Positions 27,282-37,900 are shown, counted from the stretch's first letter. The stretch: 64,000 bases of DNA from Bacillota bacterium (GCA_021793215.1 JAJYTE010000001.1:144329-208328), one strand, 5' to 3'. Translations and numbers: made by a program. The notes: generated by a model from the sequence alone, not told the origin.

Positions 27282-28447
27282 TGCTGCGCGAGAGTCTGCG
27301 CATGGCCTGGCGAAGCCTCGTCGCGAGCAAGATGCGGGCGTTCCTGACGATGCTGGGCATCATCATCGGAGTCGGTGCGGTCATCGCGCTGATCTCGATC
27401 GGCCAGGCGGCCACCGGTTCCGTCACGTCTCAGGTGCAGGCGCTCGGATCGAACCTGATCACCGTGACGCCCAGCCGCGGCGCTGGCGTGACACTGCAGC
27501 CGAACGACGTGACGTGGCTGCAAAGGGTCGTACCGCAGATCTCCCAGGCCGCCCCACTGCTCACGGGCAGCGTGACGGCGCTGTACGGCAGCAAGTCGTA
27601 CAGCACGACGATCATGGGCACGACGCCGCCGTCGCTGAAGATCCAAGGTCGTACGCTCACGGAGGGACGCTACCTCATCCCGTCCGACGTCACCTACCGC
27701 AGAGGTGTCGCCGTGCTCGGCCCGACGGTCGTACAGAACCTCTTCGCGGGCCAGAACCCGCTAGGACAGACGATCGAGGTGAACGGCACGCCGCTCGTCG
27801 TCGTCGGCGTCCTGAAGTCGGCTGGCGGCGGGTTCGGCGCGAACCAGGACGACGTGATCCTCACCCCGGTGACGACCGCCGAGGAGATCACCGGCACGAC
27901 CCAGGTCTCCGCGATCATCGCGGAGGCACGGTCCTCTCAGATTGCGCCGCTCGCCGTCGCGCAGATCGAGGCCGTGATGAACCATCGCTTCCAGAACCAG
28001 AACGCCGCGAACGTCCTCTCACAGGACCAGATCCTCTCGACCCTGTCGACAATCACCGGCACGCTCACCCTGATGCTCGGCGGCATCTCCGGAATCTCGC
28101 TGCTCGTCGGAGGCATCGGGATCATGAACATCATGCTCGTGACGGTGACCGAGCGGACGCGCGAGATTGGGCTGCGCAAGGCGATCGGCGCGAAGCGCGG
28201 TGCGATCCTGCTGCAGTTCCTCGTCGAGTCGAGCATCCTCAGCCTGATCGGCGGGGCGATCGGTGCGGCGCTGGGCGCTGGAGGTGCGTCGCTGATGAGC
28301 CGGGCGCTCGGTTGGGCTAGCGGTGTCAACACCGGGGCGATCGTGCTGGCGCTCGTCTTCTCGCTCGCGGTGGGGATGGTGTTCGGCATCTGGCCCGCGA
28401 TGCGGGCGAGCCGGCTCGACCCGATCGAGGCGCTGCGCCAGACCTAG
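27281..28447 (+). CDS. MacB/FtsX-like ABC transporter permease
   Basis: 388 residues: N-terminal helix (KMRAFLTMLGIIIGVGAVIALISIG), a large extracytoplasmic MacB core domain (about 45-240, ATGSVTSQVQALGSNLITVTPSRG), and three C-terminal helices of the FtsX domain (ISGISLLVGGIGIMNIMLVTVTERTREIGLRKAIGA). The ATG overlaps the ATPase stop (TGATG). Together with the adaptor it forms a MacAB-like mechanotransmission exporter, probably of a toxic amphiphile or peptide. Its 3' end overlaps the convergent oxidase gene by 4 nt. Confidence 0.92.
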   Translation: MLRESLRMAWRSLVASKMRAFLTMLGIIIGVGAVIALISIGQAATGSVTSQVQALGSNLITVTPSRGAGVTLQPNDVTWLQRVVPQISQAAPLLTGSVTALYGSKSYSTTIMGTTPPSLKIQGRTLTEGRYLIPSDVTYRRGVAVLGPTVVQNLFAGQNPLGQTIEVNGTPLVVVGVLKSAGGGFGANQDDVILTPVTTAEEITGTTQVSAIIAEARSSQIAPLAVAQIEAVMNHRFQNQNAANVLSQDQILSTLSTITGTLTLMLGGISGISLLVGGIGIMNIMLVTVTERTREIGLRKAIGAKRGAILLQFLVESSILSLIGGAIGAALGAGGASLMSRALGWASGVNTGAIVLALVFSLAVGMVFGIWPAMRASRLDPIEALRQT

Positions 28448-29571
28448 GAGAAGCGGTCGAGTCGGAAGAGCGAGAGGTCGAAGGCGCTCTTGCCGTTCAG
28501 GACGAGTTCCGCAAGCACCTCGCCCATCACCGACGCGAACTTGTAGCCATGGCCCGAGAATCCCCCCGCGATCGCCAGGTGCGGCGTCGCGGGATGCAGC
28601 CCGAGCAGGAAGTGGCCGTCCGGCGTGTTGGTGAAGAGGCACGTGCGCAGCGACATCGTCGGCCCGTCCGCCTCCGGGAAGTAGCGCCGGATGGCGGCGC
28701 GCAGAACCTCCTCGTCGCGGGGGTGGATCTCTCGGTCGACGCGGTCCGGATCCTGCTCCTCGTCTAGATGATGGTAGCGCCCGAACTTGAAGCCTGGGAC
28801 GCCGAACACCGGGAATCCGTAGAAGCGGCCGTCGTCCCCTTCCATATTGAACACGGGGAAGCGCCCGAGCGCGTACAGCTCAGGGCGCTTCGGCTGTGCC
28901 CAGAGCAGCACCTGTCGCTCCGGTACCGCGAAGGGGGCGAGTTCGGGCGCGAGCTTCGCGAGCCACGGCCCCGCCGTCAGCACGAGGCGCTTCGCGCGGT
29001 AGGTCTCGCGCTCGGTTTCCACGAGGAACCCATCCGCGTCGTGGCGGATGCCGCGCACGCCCTCGCGCGCGTGCACCCGTGCACCGAGCGACTGCGCCGC
29101 CGCCACATGCGCGCAGATCGCCTGCTCCGAGAGGACGAAGCCGCCGTCCGGCTGGTAGACGGCCTGCATCTCGTCCGGCAGCCTGTAGGCCGGGAAGCGT
29201 TCCGCGAGCGCCGCGGCCGATAGGAGCTCGTGCGGCAGCCCATGCAGTCGCGAGGACCGCAGCGCGCCGTCGAGCGTCGCACTGCCCGGCGGGCCGGCAT
29301 CGACGGAGCCGGTGATGTAGAGTAGGCGCTCGCCCCGCTCGAGCTCGAGCGCGCGCCACAGTTCGTACGCGCGGCGCAGGAGCGGGACGTAGGCGGGATC
29401 CTCCCAGTACGCGAGGCGGATGATCCGGTTCACGCCGTGCGAGGATCCCTCCGCGTTGGGGATGTCGAAGCGCTCGAGGCCCAGCACGTCGACGCCGCGC
29501 CGCGCCAGGTGGTAGACGGCCGCGCTGCCCATGCCTCCGACACCGACGACGATCGCGTCCGCGCACTGCAT
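28444..29571 (-). CDS. Monomeric sarcosine oxidase / N-methyltryptophan oxidase-like flavoenzyme
   Basis: 375 residues. FAD motif AIVVGVGGMGSAAVYHLARRGVDVLGLERF, NAEGSSHGVNRIIRLAYWED (the SoxA/SolA arginine loop), and RTCLFTNTPDGHFLLGLHP, where the Cys matches the covalent 8-alpha-S-cysteinyl FAD site of monomeric sarcosine oxidase. IAGGFSGHGYKFASVMG is the C-terminal FAD/substrate signature. It would oxidatively demethylate N-methyl amino acids, giving formaldehyde, glycine-type product and H2O2. ATG after GGCAAGGAGGGG. This is the second amine-oxidase-type flavoprotein in the window. Confidence 0.9.
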   Translation of the reverse strand: MQCADAIVVGVGGMGSAAVYHLARRGVDVLGLERFDIPNAEGSSHGVNRIIRLAYWEDPAYVPLLRRAYELWRALELERGERLLYITGSVDAGPPGSATLDGALRSSRLHGLPHELLSAAALAERFPAYRLPDEMQAVYQPDGGFVLSEQAICAHVAAAQSLGARVHAREGVRGIRHDADGFLVETERETYRAKRLVLTAGPWLAKLAPELAPFAVPERQVLLWAQPKRPELYALGRFPVFNMEGDDGRFYGFPVFGVPGFKFGRYHHLDEEQDPDRVDREIHPRDEEVLRAAIRRYFPEADGPTMSLRTCLFTNTPDGHFLLGLHPATPHLAIAGGFSGHGYKFASVMGEVLAELVLNGKSAFDLSLFRLDRFS

Positions 29572-29663
29572 CGCAGTCCCCTCCTTGCCATCTGGGCAAG
29601 GGTTTGGCGCGCGGCGCGCGCTTACCTGCCCCGTGCGAGACCTCTTTTGGCGCGTGCCAGTGG

Positions 29664-29669
29664 TATACT
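29664..29669 (+). promoter_or_regulatory. -10 element upstream of the YbjN-like gene
   Basis: TATACT lies 30 nt before the ATG and inside a CCAGT-GGTAT-ACTGG dyad (29657-29671), so a repressor could cover it. A convincing -35 is not seen. Confidence 0.4.
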
Positions 29670-29698
29670 GGCCCAGTCACTTCTTTAGGGGGGACAAG

Positions 29699-30163
29699 AT
29701 GGCGAGGCTTCGCGAGGCGGTCGAGGAGATGCTCGGGGCCGACGGCTGGGTGTTCGCGCCCGTCGAGGGGCAGACCACCCTGGCGATGGGCTACAAGGGC
29801 GAGCACGGCACGTGGTCCTGCTACGCGCACGTCGACGAGGATCGCGGCACGTTCGTCTTCTACTCGGTCACCGACCGCCCGGTGCCCGCGCAACGTCGCC
29901 AGGACGTCGCGGACTTCCTCACACGGGCGAACTTCGGTCTCGTGCTGGGCAACTTCGAACTGGATTTCGCCGACGGCGAGACGCGCTTCAAGACGAGCCT
30001 CGAGCTCGGCGAGGCCGAGCCTTCGACGCAGCTCTTGCGTCCCGTCGTCTACGCGAACATCGCAGCGATGGATCGCTACCTGCCAGGGATCGACGGCGTC
30101 TCGCGCGGCAGCATGTCGCCCGAGGAGGGCATCGCGCTCTGCGAGCAGGGACTCATCCACTAG
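29699..30163 (+). CDS. YbjN-domain-like protein
   Basis: 154 residues. The pattern VFAPVEGQTTLAMGYKGEHGTWSCYAHVDEDRGTFVFYSV...VPAQRRQDVADFLTRANFGLVLGNFELDFADGETRFKTSLEL resembles the YbjN / type III secretion chaperone-like fold found in many bacteria, usually of unknown function. ATG after AGGGGGGACAAG; the track ORF from 29531 extends into the divergent promoter. Stands alone, with its own terminator. Confidence 0.72.
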   Translation: MARLREAVEEMLGADGWVFAPVEGQTTLAMGYKGEHGTWSCYAHVDEDRGTFVFYSVTDRPVPAQRRQDVADFLTRANFGLVLGNFELDFADGETRFKTSLELGEAEPSTQLLRPVVYANIAAMDRYLPGIDGVSRGSMSPEEGIALCEQGLIH

Positions 30164-30178
30164 TTCGGGCGCGTCCCG

Positions 30179-30209
30179 AAGGCGCCGGACGACTGCCGTC
30201 CGGCGCCTT
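30179..30209 (+). terminator. Terminator after the YbjN-like gene
   Basis: AAGGCGCCGGACG-ACTGC-CGTCCGGCGCCTT is a perfect 13-bp stem with a 5-nt loop, 15 nt past the stop, followed by CCCC rather than a T-run. The rest of the gap to 30380 holds a TATACT -10 candidate at 30314-30319 for spoIIE and no clear Spo0A box. Confidence 0.7.
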
Positions 30210-30380
30210 CCCCATGCTTCGCTTCGCGCACCGCGTCGCCCGGCGCCAGGCGGTGGGCGCTCGTGTCGTACGCCGGTCGAGCAGTAGCGCCAGGATTCGC
30301 GGCGGAGTGCTGCCTATACTTGGCGGGACGGAAAGCGGACAAGCCCGGACGCCCGGGCGCGCCCTGCAGGAGGCGGTCGA

Positions 30381-32477
30381 TTGGCGCAAGGGCGGAGCAT
30401 GGCGCGCCGCTTCGCCGGTCGCTGGCCGGAGGCGTCGGCCACGCTGGCTTTGGCCGCCCTCTTGGCACACGCGGACGTTCGGGCCCTGGGGCTGCCGCTC
30501 GCGCTGGCGGTTGCCGGAGGCGCGGCCGAGCTGCCCCTCGGCGCCCTCGGCGCGCTCGGCGCCGCCGTGGGGGCGGTCTGGATCGGCGACCCCCTTGCGG
30601 GCCTCCTGTGCCTGCTCGCGCCGATCGGTGGGGCGCTGGGCCGTCGTCGGCTCGGGCTGCGCAGGGGGCTTTCGGGCGCGGTCTGGGCGGGCGTGCTCTC
30701 GGCGGTCGCGGCCTACTTCGCATCCGGTGGCGCCGCCCGCTTCCTTCTCGTGCCGGCGACCGTCGCGCTCGCCTGCGCCGTGGCCGCAGCCGGCAGCGCG
30801 CTGCTTCACGGGCCGTCCCCGGAGCGGCGGCGGCTCGGGGCCGCCGCGCTGGCCATCTGGCTCGTGCTGGGACTCGGGGGCATCACCGCCTTCGGCGCAG
30901 CGCTGGCTCCGCTTGCCGCCCTCCTGTTGACGCTCGCGGCCGTGCGCCTGCGCACGTCCGCCGTGCCGTTCGCAGTCATCCTGGGCGCCGCACTGGCCGT
31001 GACCGGCCTCGCGACGCCGGATTTCGCGCTGGGGATCGCGACGGGCGCAGCCCTCGCGACCTACGCGCGCAGGTACGGTGGGTTCCAGGCCTGGCTCGGA
31101 CTCGCCGCCGGCGTCCTGCTGCCGCTCGCCAACGCGCAAGGAAGCTTCCTCGAATCGGTCGTCGCAACGCTCCTCCTGCTCCTCGGGGTGAGCCTCTCAC
31201 TCCCCGAGCCTTCCTACCGCGCGCTGCGCGCCTTCTTCGCCCGGCCCGCGGAGTCCGGCAAGGAGGCGCCGTCCCCGCCGGACCGACTCACGGAGGCGCT
31301 CCTCCAGGTCGACACGCTGGTGCGTGAACTGAGCCGGGAGCAGGCGCCTGTCATCGCGGAGGAGGCGGACGTGGCGCATTTCCTCAGCGGTGTGCGCGAC
31401 CGGGTCTGCTCCGGCTGCCCGCACGAGTCGATCTGCTGGGAGTCTGGGTTCTACACGACCTACACCGGCGTCAAGGAACTGATGCTGCGGACCGACGGTC
31501 CGCCGCCGGCCGCCCGCGACCTGCCTGCGGACCTTCGCAAGCGCTGTCCCAGGCCGGACCAGGTCGCGACGGCCGTGGTGCTCGCCGGCGACCAACTGCG
31601 CGCCGAGGCGAACGTACGCCGGCTGCTGCACGCGGAGCGCACCCTGACGCGCGACACGTTGATGGGGGTGCGCCAGATGCTCGGATGGGCCCTCAGCGAA
31701 CCCGCCCCGTCGACCGTCCGCAGGCTGAGCTTCAGCTCTGGGCTCGCGCGGGTGGCGAAGCAGAGCGGCTACGTCTCGGGTGACAGCTACGTTGTACGAG
31801 AACTCGCGGACGGGCGCCTGCTTCTGGGGCTCAGCGACGGCATGGGGGCGGGCGCCGACGCGGCGGAGCAGAGCGCGTCGGCGCTCGACGTGGTCGAAGG
31901 CTTCCTCGCCGCGGGCATGGACCCCGTCGTCGCGCTGCGCGCCGCGAATGCAGCGCGCAGGGGGGCGGGGGGCGAGACGTTCGCCACGCTCGACCTCGCG
32001 CTCGCCGACCTCACCGCATCCGAGTTCGTCTCGCTGAAGATCGGCGCGCCGGAAACCTACCTGCTGCGGGACGGCGCGGTGCAGGTGCTGCGCGGCGACG
32101 CCCTGCCGCTGGGGATCGTCCCGCAGGCGCAGGCCGCGGTGCAGAACCTGCCCCTGTCGCCGGGCGACGTGCTGGTGCAGGTCTCGGACGGCGTGCTCGA
32201 GGGTCCACCCGGCCCGCGCGGGCAGTGGCTCGTCGCACTGCTCGAGGCACTGCAGGGGGCGGATCCGCAGTACCTCGCCGAGGCGATCCTCGATGCATCG
32301 CTCGGTCGGCGCCGCCACGCGCGCGACGACGTGACCGTACTGGTCACGTCGTTCCACCTCGCGGCGCGGGAACCGGAGATCCGCGCATGGGTCCGGAGAG
32401 GCCATCCGGAATTGGGTATCGTTGGTGGAAGGCCCGGGCAGACTGCGCAGGGAAGGAGGCGACGCTCGCGTGGGTGA
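30381..32477 (+). CDS. spoIIE: Stage II sporulation protein E (SpoIIE) serine phosphatase
   Basis: 698 residues. About ten hydrophobic helices (roughly 15-275) are followed by a central regulatory region with the SpoIIE cysteine cluster (VCSGCPHESICWE) and a C-terminal PP2C-type phosphatase: SGDSYVVRELADGRLLLGLSDGMGAGADAAEQSASALDVVEGF, then FATLDLALADL and DVLVQVSDGVLEG with metal-binding Asp residues. In Bacillus it dephosphorylates SpoIIAA to activate sigma F in the forespore and helps place the polar septum. TTG start after GGAGGCGG. The order spoIIE-kinase-tilS-ftsH is conserved with Bacillus. Confidence 0.95.
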   Translation: MAQGRSMARRFAGRWPEASATLALAALLAHADVRALGLPLALAVAGGAAELPLGALGALGAAVGAVWIGDPLAGLLCLLAPIGGALGRRRLGLRRGLSGAVWAGVLSAVAAYFASGGAARFLLVPATVALACAVAAAGSALLHGPSPERRRLGAAALAIWLVLGLGGITAFGAALAPLAALLLTLAAVRLRTSAVPFAVILGAALAVTGLATPDFALGIATGAALATYARRYGGFQAWLGLAAGVLLPLANAQGSFLESVVATLLLLLGVSLSLPEPSYRALRAFFARPAESGKEAPSPPDRLTEALLQVDTLVRELSREQAPVIAEEADVAHFLSGVRDRVCSGCPHESICWESGFYTTYTGVKELMLRTDGPPPAARDLPADLRKRCPRPDQVATAVVLAGDQLRAEANVRRLLHAERTLTRDTLMGVRQMLGWALSEPAPSTVRRLSFSSGLARVAKQSGYVSGDSYVVRELADGRLLLGLSDGMGAGADAAEQSASALDVVEGFLAAGMDPVVALRAANAARRGAGGETFATLDLALADLTASEFVSLKIGAPETYLLRDGAVQVLRGDALPLGIVPQAQAAVQNLPLSPGDVLVQVSDGVLEGPPGPRGQWLVALLEALQGADPQYLAEAILDASLGRRRHARDDVTVLVTSFHLAAREPEIRAWVRRGHPELGIVGGRPGQTAQGRRRRSRG

Positions 32478-33153
32478 GGCTGTCGACCGGCCGGTGATCT
32501 GGGGTCAGTCGCATCGCTACCAACTCGGCCCGGCCGTTGGTGAGAGGACCTTCTGGGCCAGCGACGAGACGGGACGAGCCTGGGCGGTGGAGATCGGACG
32601 CGCGGAGCTGTTGCACGCCCGTGAGGAGCTCCTGCGGCAACTGCCGCAGGGGACGTTGCCGCGGATGCGGGAGATCGGGGACATGCCAGGCGGTCGGCTG
32701 GCGTACGTCGTCTCGGAGTGGGTGTCCGGCTACACGCTCGGGAACCTCCTGCACGAGGGGCGCCGCATGGCGCCCGCGGAAATCCGACGGCTCGGCTACG
32801 ACATCTCGCAGCAGCTCGAGTTGGCGCTCGGGCACGGCGCGGAGGTCGTTGCGGTGCGGCCCACCGACATCCTCTACGCGACGGCGGAGCGCCGCTGGCG
32901 TCTGCTGAGCCCGGGCGAGTGGCGCCGATACGAGGGCGGACCCGTCGACCTCGCGTGGCTCGCGACCGCGATGCTCGGCGCAGGTGGGAGCGTACCCGGT
33001 GAGGAGCCGCCGTGGGCGCCGGAGGACCCCAAGCTCTGGCAGTTGCTGCAGGAGACGATGCGCAGCAAGTGGCAGGTGCGGCCCTGGGGTCGGCGGTTGC
33101 GCCCGCTGCACGGGATCATGCGCGCACTGGGCGGCGGCATGCAGCAGCCGTGA
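32470..33153 (+). CDS. Protein kinase-like protein, probable pseudokinase (YabT position)
   Basis: 227 residues. LAYVVSEWVSGYTLGNLLHEGRRMAPAEIRRLGYDISQQLELALGHGAEVVAVRPTDILY follows the kinase hinge-to-catalytic-loop pattern (YVVxEyvxGxTLxxLL...HrDiKPxNIL). However, the catalytic HRD Asp is replaced (VVAVRPTDIL) and there is no DFG (LLSPGEW). The N-lobe has AWAVEIGR rather than a clear VAIK. No membrane segment. In Bacillus this slot holds YabT, a Hanks-type Ser/Thr kinase needed in sporulation. GTG start after AAGGAGG, overlapping the spoIIE stop by 8 nt. Confidence 0.75.
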   Translation: MGEAVDRPVIWGQSHRYQLGPAVGERTFWASDETGRAWAVEIGRAELLHAREELLRQLPQGTLPRMREIGDMPGGRLAYVVSEWVSGYTLGNLLHEGRRMAPAEIRRLGYDISQQLELALGHGAEVVAVRPTDILYATAERRWRLLSPGEWRRYEGGPVDLAWLATAMLGAGGSVPGEEPPWAPEDPKLWQLLQETMRSKWQVRPWGRRLRPLHGIMRALGGGMQQP

Positions 33154-33196
33154 GCCAGGCAGGACCTAGGTCACAACCGTCGAAGCCGGGCGGCAT

Positions 33197-34495
33197 ATGG
33201 ACGAGCTTCTCTCCGACCTCCAGGTTGCGGCGGATCGCATCGGACTTCGAGGCGCCGTCTGCGTCGTGGCCGTCTCGGGCGGTCCGGACTCAGTCGCGCT
33301 CTGGCATCTCCTGTGCCAAGTGGCACCGAGCCTGCGCATGAGACTGCACATGTGTCACGTCGACCATGGCTGGCGTCCCTCGGACGCCGCGCGGGAGGCC
33401 GCGATCTGCCAGAAACTCGCGGACGCCGCGGGCGCGGGCCTGAGCGTTGTGCACCTGCCTGCGCCCGTGCGGCACAGCGAGGACGCGGCGCGCGCGCGGC
33501 GCCTCTCGGTCTTGGAGCGCGTCGCGCGCGGCGTCGGCGCGAGTGCTGTCGCGCTTGCGCACCATCAGGACGACCAGGCCGAGACCGTCTTGATGCAGCT
33601 CGTGCGCGGCTCGGCGCGGGCTGCGGGCATGCCGACCTGGCGGGAGCCCTACTGGCGGCCGCTGCTATCGGTGGGGAAACAGCGTCTGCTGGAGGTCTGC
33701 AGCGCGGCGGAACTCGACTACAGCCTAGACCCCACGAACTTCGGCGACGGGAACCTCCGCGCGCGGCTGCGCGCTGGAGTGCTCCCTCTGCTGCGCCGGG
33801 AGAACCCCCGCGTCGCGGCCGCGCTCTCACGCAACGCCGCGCTGCGGGCGGAAGACGACGAGTTCCTGCGGGATGGGGCCGAGGCGCTGCTCGCGGCTCT
33901 TCCCCGCCTGCCCCGGGGCGTTGACGTTCGGCCGCTGCGCGCAGCGCCTGGACCGCTCGCGCGACGCTGCCTGCGGGAGCTTCTGGCTTCACGCGGCGGG
34001 GAGCTGCCGCTCGAGCGGACCGCGGAGGCTCTCGCTGCGCTGCGCGAGGATCGGCGGATGAGCCCAGCGCGCGGCCTCTACCTCGAGGACGGCGCGCTCT
34101 GGTGGGACGGGCCGCGCCCGACCGCCCTTTCGCTCGTCGACGGCATGCGAGGGCGCTTTGGCGACCTCTGGGTCGGCATCGGCGACCCGCCGCCGGGCGC
34201 GGTCGTGGCACCAATCCCACAGGGAAGGGCGGCGGTGCGCGGGCGGCGCGCGGGCGACCGACTCGCGACAGCTGCCGGTACGCGCAAACTGCAGGATCTT
34301 TTGGTCGACGCGAAGGTGCCCCGCCGTGTGCGCGATCTTATTCCCATCCTCATCATCGAAGGCGTACCATTCTGGGTGCCGGGGCAGCCTTGGCAGCCCC
34401 GGGCAACCGTCCGGCACGGGGCTGCGGACGAGTCCAGGACCGCTTGGGCGGCACCTCGTGAAGTTGTTGCCTCTCTTTGGAGTGTGCTAAAATGA
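33197..34495 (+). CDS. tilS: tRNA(Ile)-lysidine synthase
   Basis: 432 residues. PP-loop ATPase motif VVAVSGGPDSVALWHL, CHVDHGWRPSDAAREA and ALAHHQDDQAETVLMQLVRGS are diagnostic of TilS; the C-terminal domain (GRAAVRGRRAGDRLATAAGTRKLQDLLVDAKVPRRVRDLIPIL) matches TilS substrate-binding repeats. It converts C34 of the minor isoleucine tRNA to lysidine, an essential step for AUA decoding. The usual hpt gene does not follow; ftsH comes next. The ribosome site is weak. Confidence 0.95.
   Translation: MDELLSDLQVAADRIGLRGAVCVVAVSGGPDSVALWHLLCQVAPSLRMRLHMCHVDHGWRPSDAAREAAICQKLADAAGAGLSVVHLPAPVRHSEDAARARRLSVLERVARGVGASAVALAHHQDDQAETVLMQLVRGSARAAGMPTWREPYWRPLLSVGKQRLLEVCSAAELDYSLDPTNFGDGNLRARLRAGVLPLLRRENPRVAAALSRNAALRAEDDEFLRDGAEALLAALPRLPRGVDVRPLRAAPGPLARRCLRELLASRGGELPLERTAEALAALREDRRMSPARGLYLEDGALWWDGPRPTALSLVDGMRGRFGDLWVGIGDPPPGAVVAPIPQGRAAVRGRRAGDRLATAAGTRKLQDLLVDAKVPRRVRDLIPILIIEGVPFWVPGQPWQPRATVRHGAADESRTAWAAPREVVASLWSVLK
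34464..34493 (+). promoter_or_regulatory. Sigma-A promoter of ftsH
   Basis: TTGTTG (34464-34469) and TAAAAT (34488-34493) with an 18-nt spacer lie within the last codons of tilS. This gives ftsH its own transcription start about 45 nt before the GTG. Confidence 0.65.
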
Positions 34496-34546
34496 ACCGA
34501 TTTGCACGGCTCCGCTCGTGCGCCCGCGAAAGGAGGCCGGACCGCG

Positions 34547-36355
<1,809 letters not shown>

Positions 36356-36370
36356 ATCGAGTCCGACACG

Positions 36371-36398
36371 AGGGGCGCGACCGCAGGGTCGCGCCCCT
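36371..36398 (+). terminator. Terminator after ftsH
   Basis: AGGGGCGCGACC-GCAG-GGTCGCGCCCCT with TTCTG after it: perfect 12-bp stem, 15 nt past the stop. Confidence 0.8.
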
Positions 36399-36477
36399 TC
36401 TGCGTGCCGGAGGCCGCGGCACCGGAGGTGGCGGCAGGCTCCGCAAGGGGCAAAGCGCTGACCCCTCCCTTTCTCGC

Positions 36478-36505
36478 TTGAAAAACGGCACAAAAGGGGT
36501 AAAAT
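36478..36505 (+). promoter_or_regulatory. Sigma-A promoter of the DUF2089-DUF4097 operon
   Basis: TTGAAA (36478-36483), 16-nt spacer, TAAAAT (36500-36505). The AT-rich setting stands out against the surrounding sequence. It leaves a very short leader before the GTG at 36529. Confidence 0.75.
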
Positions 36506-36528
36506 ATTGTCCGAAAGGGGACCGAGAA

Positions 36529-36912
36529 GTGGTGGTTGGACTTCCGGCCTGCCCGGGCTGCGGCGGGCCGATGGTCGCGGTGCGGTTGCGTTGCGCACGC
36601 TGCGAGACCGAGGTGCATGGCAGCTTCGAGCCGCCGCTCTCCCGCCTCAGCGTCGCGCAGCAGGTGTTCGCGGTCCGCTTCCTGCTCGCGCGAGGCAACC
36701 TCAAGGAACTCGAGCGCGTGGAGGGAGTCGCCTACCAGACGCTGCGCGGTCAGCTCGACGAGATCGTTGCGCAGCTCCTGGCGCAGTCCCGCCCGCAGAG
36801 TGGAGTGTTCGCCGGGCTTCGGCGCGGCGAGCTGAACGCGGAGGAGGCGCTGCGCCTTCTGGAGTCCGCGGCGTCCAGGGAGGACGACAAGGGAGGCAAC
36901 CGGGATGGGTGA
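36529..36912 (+). CDS. DUF2089 family protein (zinc-ribbon plus helix-turn-helix-like)
   Basis: 127 residues. Two CxxC knuckles (PACPGCGGPM and LRCARCETEV) form a zinc ribbon, followed by GSFEPPLSRLSVAQQVFAVRFLLARGNLKELERVEGVAYQTLRGQLDEIVAQL, the DUF2089 helical part that looks like a DNA- or protein-binding helix bundle. GTG at 36529 follows AAAGGGG; the track start would place the promoter inside the gene. It overlaps the next gene by 8 nt. Probably a regulator of the operon; function unproven. Confidence 0.8.
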   Translation: MVVGLPACPGCGGPMVAVRLRCARCETEVHGSFEPPLSRLSVAQQVFAVRFLLARGNLKELERVEGVAYQTLRGQLDEIVAQLLAQSRPQSGVFAGLRRGELNAEEALRLLESAASREDDKGGNRDG

Positions 36913-37900
36913 GTTCGAGCGGCGTGTGCTCCGACTGGTGTCCGACGGCAAGTTGACGGCGGAGGAGGCCGAGGAGCTCCTCCAAGCGCAGCGCGAGCAC
37001 CGACCGCTGCGCGACCTGCGCGAGATGATCGAGGGTGGCCTGAGCGACGTGCGCACGCGCGTGCGCGACGTCACCGAGGAGCGTGAGGAGGAGATCGCCG
37101 CGGGGGAACTCGAGGGGGAGGGCCCCGTCGAGCTCGACTTCCAGGGCGCGATGGGGTTCACCGTACAGTCCGGTGAGAGCGGTCGCTACCGCGTGGTGTG
37201 GCGCACGGGGCGGACGTTCTTCGGCGACGGGCCCGACCGCCCTACCGTCCACGTGGAAGGTCGCCGGATCCGGATCGAGGCGCCAGTGCGCGGCAGCGGG
37301 CCGATCGCGTTCCCGTTCACGGGCGCCTCGGTGAACCTCTACCTTCCGGCGGACAGCGTACTCAGGGGCGAGGTGGCGGAGCAGAACGGAAGGGTCGAGA
37401 CGGTCGGCCTCGCGATCGACAAGCTTTTGCTCGAGACCCAGAACGCCCGCATCCGGGTCGATGCGCCCCGCCTGGGGCAGCTCTCCGTCGTCTCGCGCAA
37501 CGGGTCGATCGATGTGGCTGCGGAGGTGGGGGAGAGCGTTCGCGTCGATGCGTGGAACGGGCGCGTCTCCGTGCGCGGCGCGGTGCGCGATGTCTTTGCG
37601 ATGACTCGCAACGGGCGCATCGAGGCGCAGATCGGTCCGGTGAAGGGTGGGCACTGCCAGCTGCGCACGCTGAACGGGGCAGTGGAGCTCCGCCTGCCGG
37701 CCGGTGTCGCGGCCAGCATCAGCGCCGAGACGGTGCACGGAGCGATCATGGCCGACGTCCCCGGTCTGCGCCTCGCGGAGGACGTTCGGGACCTCGCGCG
37801 ACGCAGGCTGCGCGGCAACGTCGACGGCGCGCAGGGGGATATTGCGGCCGAGCTCGAGACGACGAACGGAGCGGTGCGCATCGTGCAGGCTTCACGCTGA
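36905..37900 (+). CDS. DUF4097 beta-solenoid protein with SHOCT-like N-terminus (YvlB/LiaX-like)
   Basis: 331 residues. The N-terminal helix pair (RRVLRLVSDGKLTAEEAEELLQAQ) is the SHOCT-like module seen in YvlB-type proteins. The long C-terminal part has repeated beta-turn units (VSRNGSIDVAA, VDAWNGRVSVRG, MTRNGRIEAQ, RTLNGAVELRL, ETTNGAVRIV), each with an NG turn, typical of DUF4097. No signal peptide or membrane helix. Related proteins in Firmicutes respond to cell-envelope antibiotics. ATG within the end of the DUF2089 gene, so the two are co-translated. Confidence 0.8.
   Translation: MGEFERRVLRLVSDGKLTAEEAEELLQAQREHRPLRDLREMIEGGLSDVRTRVRDVTEEREEEIAAGELEGEGPVELDFQGAMGFTVQSGESGRYRVVWRTGRTFFGDGPDRPTVHVEGRRIRIEAPVRGSGPIAFPFTGASVNLYLPADSVLRGEVAEQNGRVETVGLAIDKLLLETQNARIRVDAPRLGQLSVVSRNGSIDVAAEVGESVRVDAWNGRVSVRGAVRDVFAMTRNGRIEAQIGPVKGGHCQLRTLNGAVELRLPAGVAASISAETVHGAIMADVPGLRLAEDVRDLARRRLRGNVDGAQGDIAAELETTNGAVRIVQASR

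Noticed and set aside
30181-30380. Possible Spo0A box before spoIIE
   Set aside because: TGTCGTA near 30264 differs from TGTCGAA and is not spaced properly to the TATACT element.
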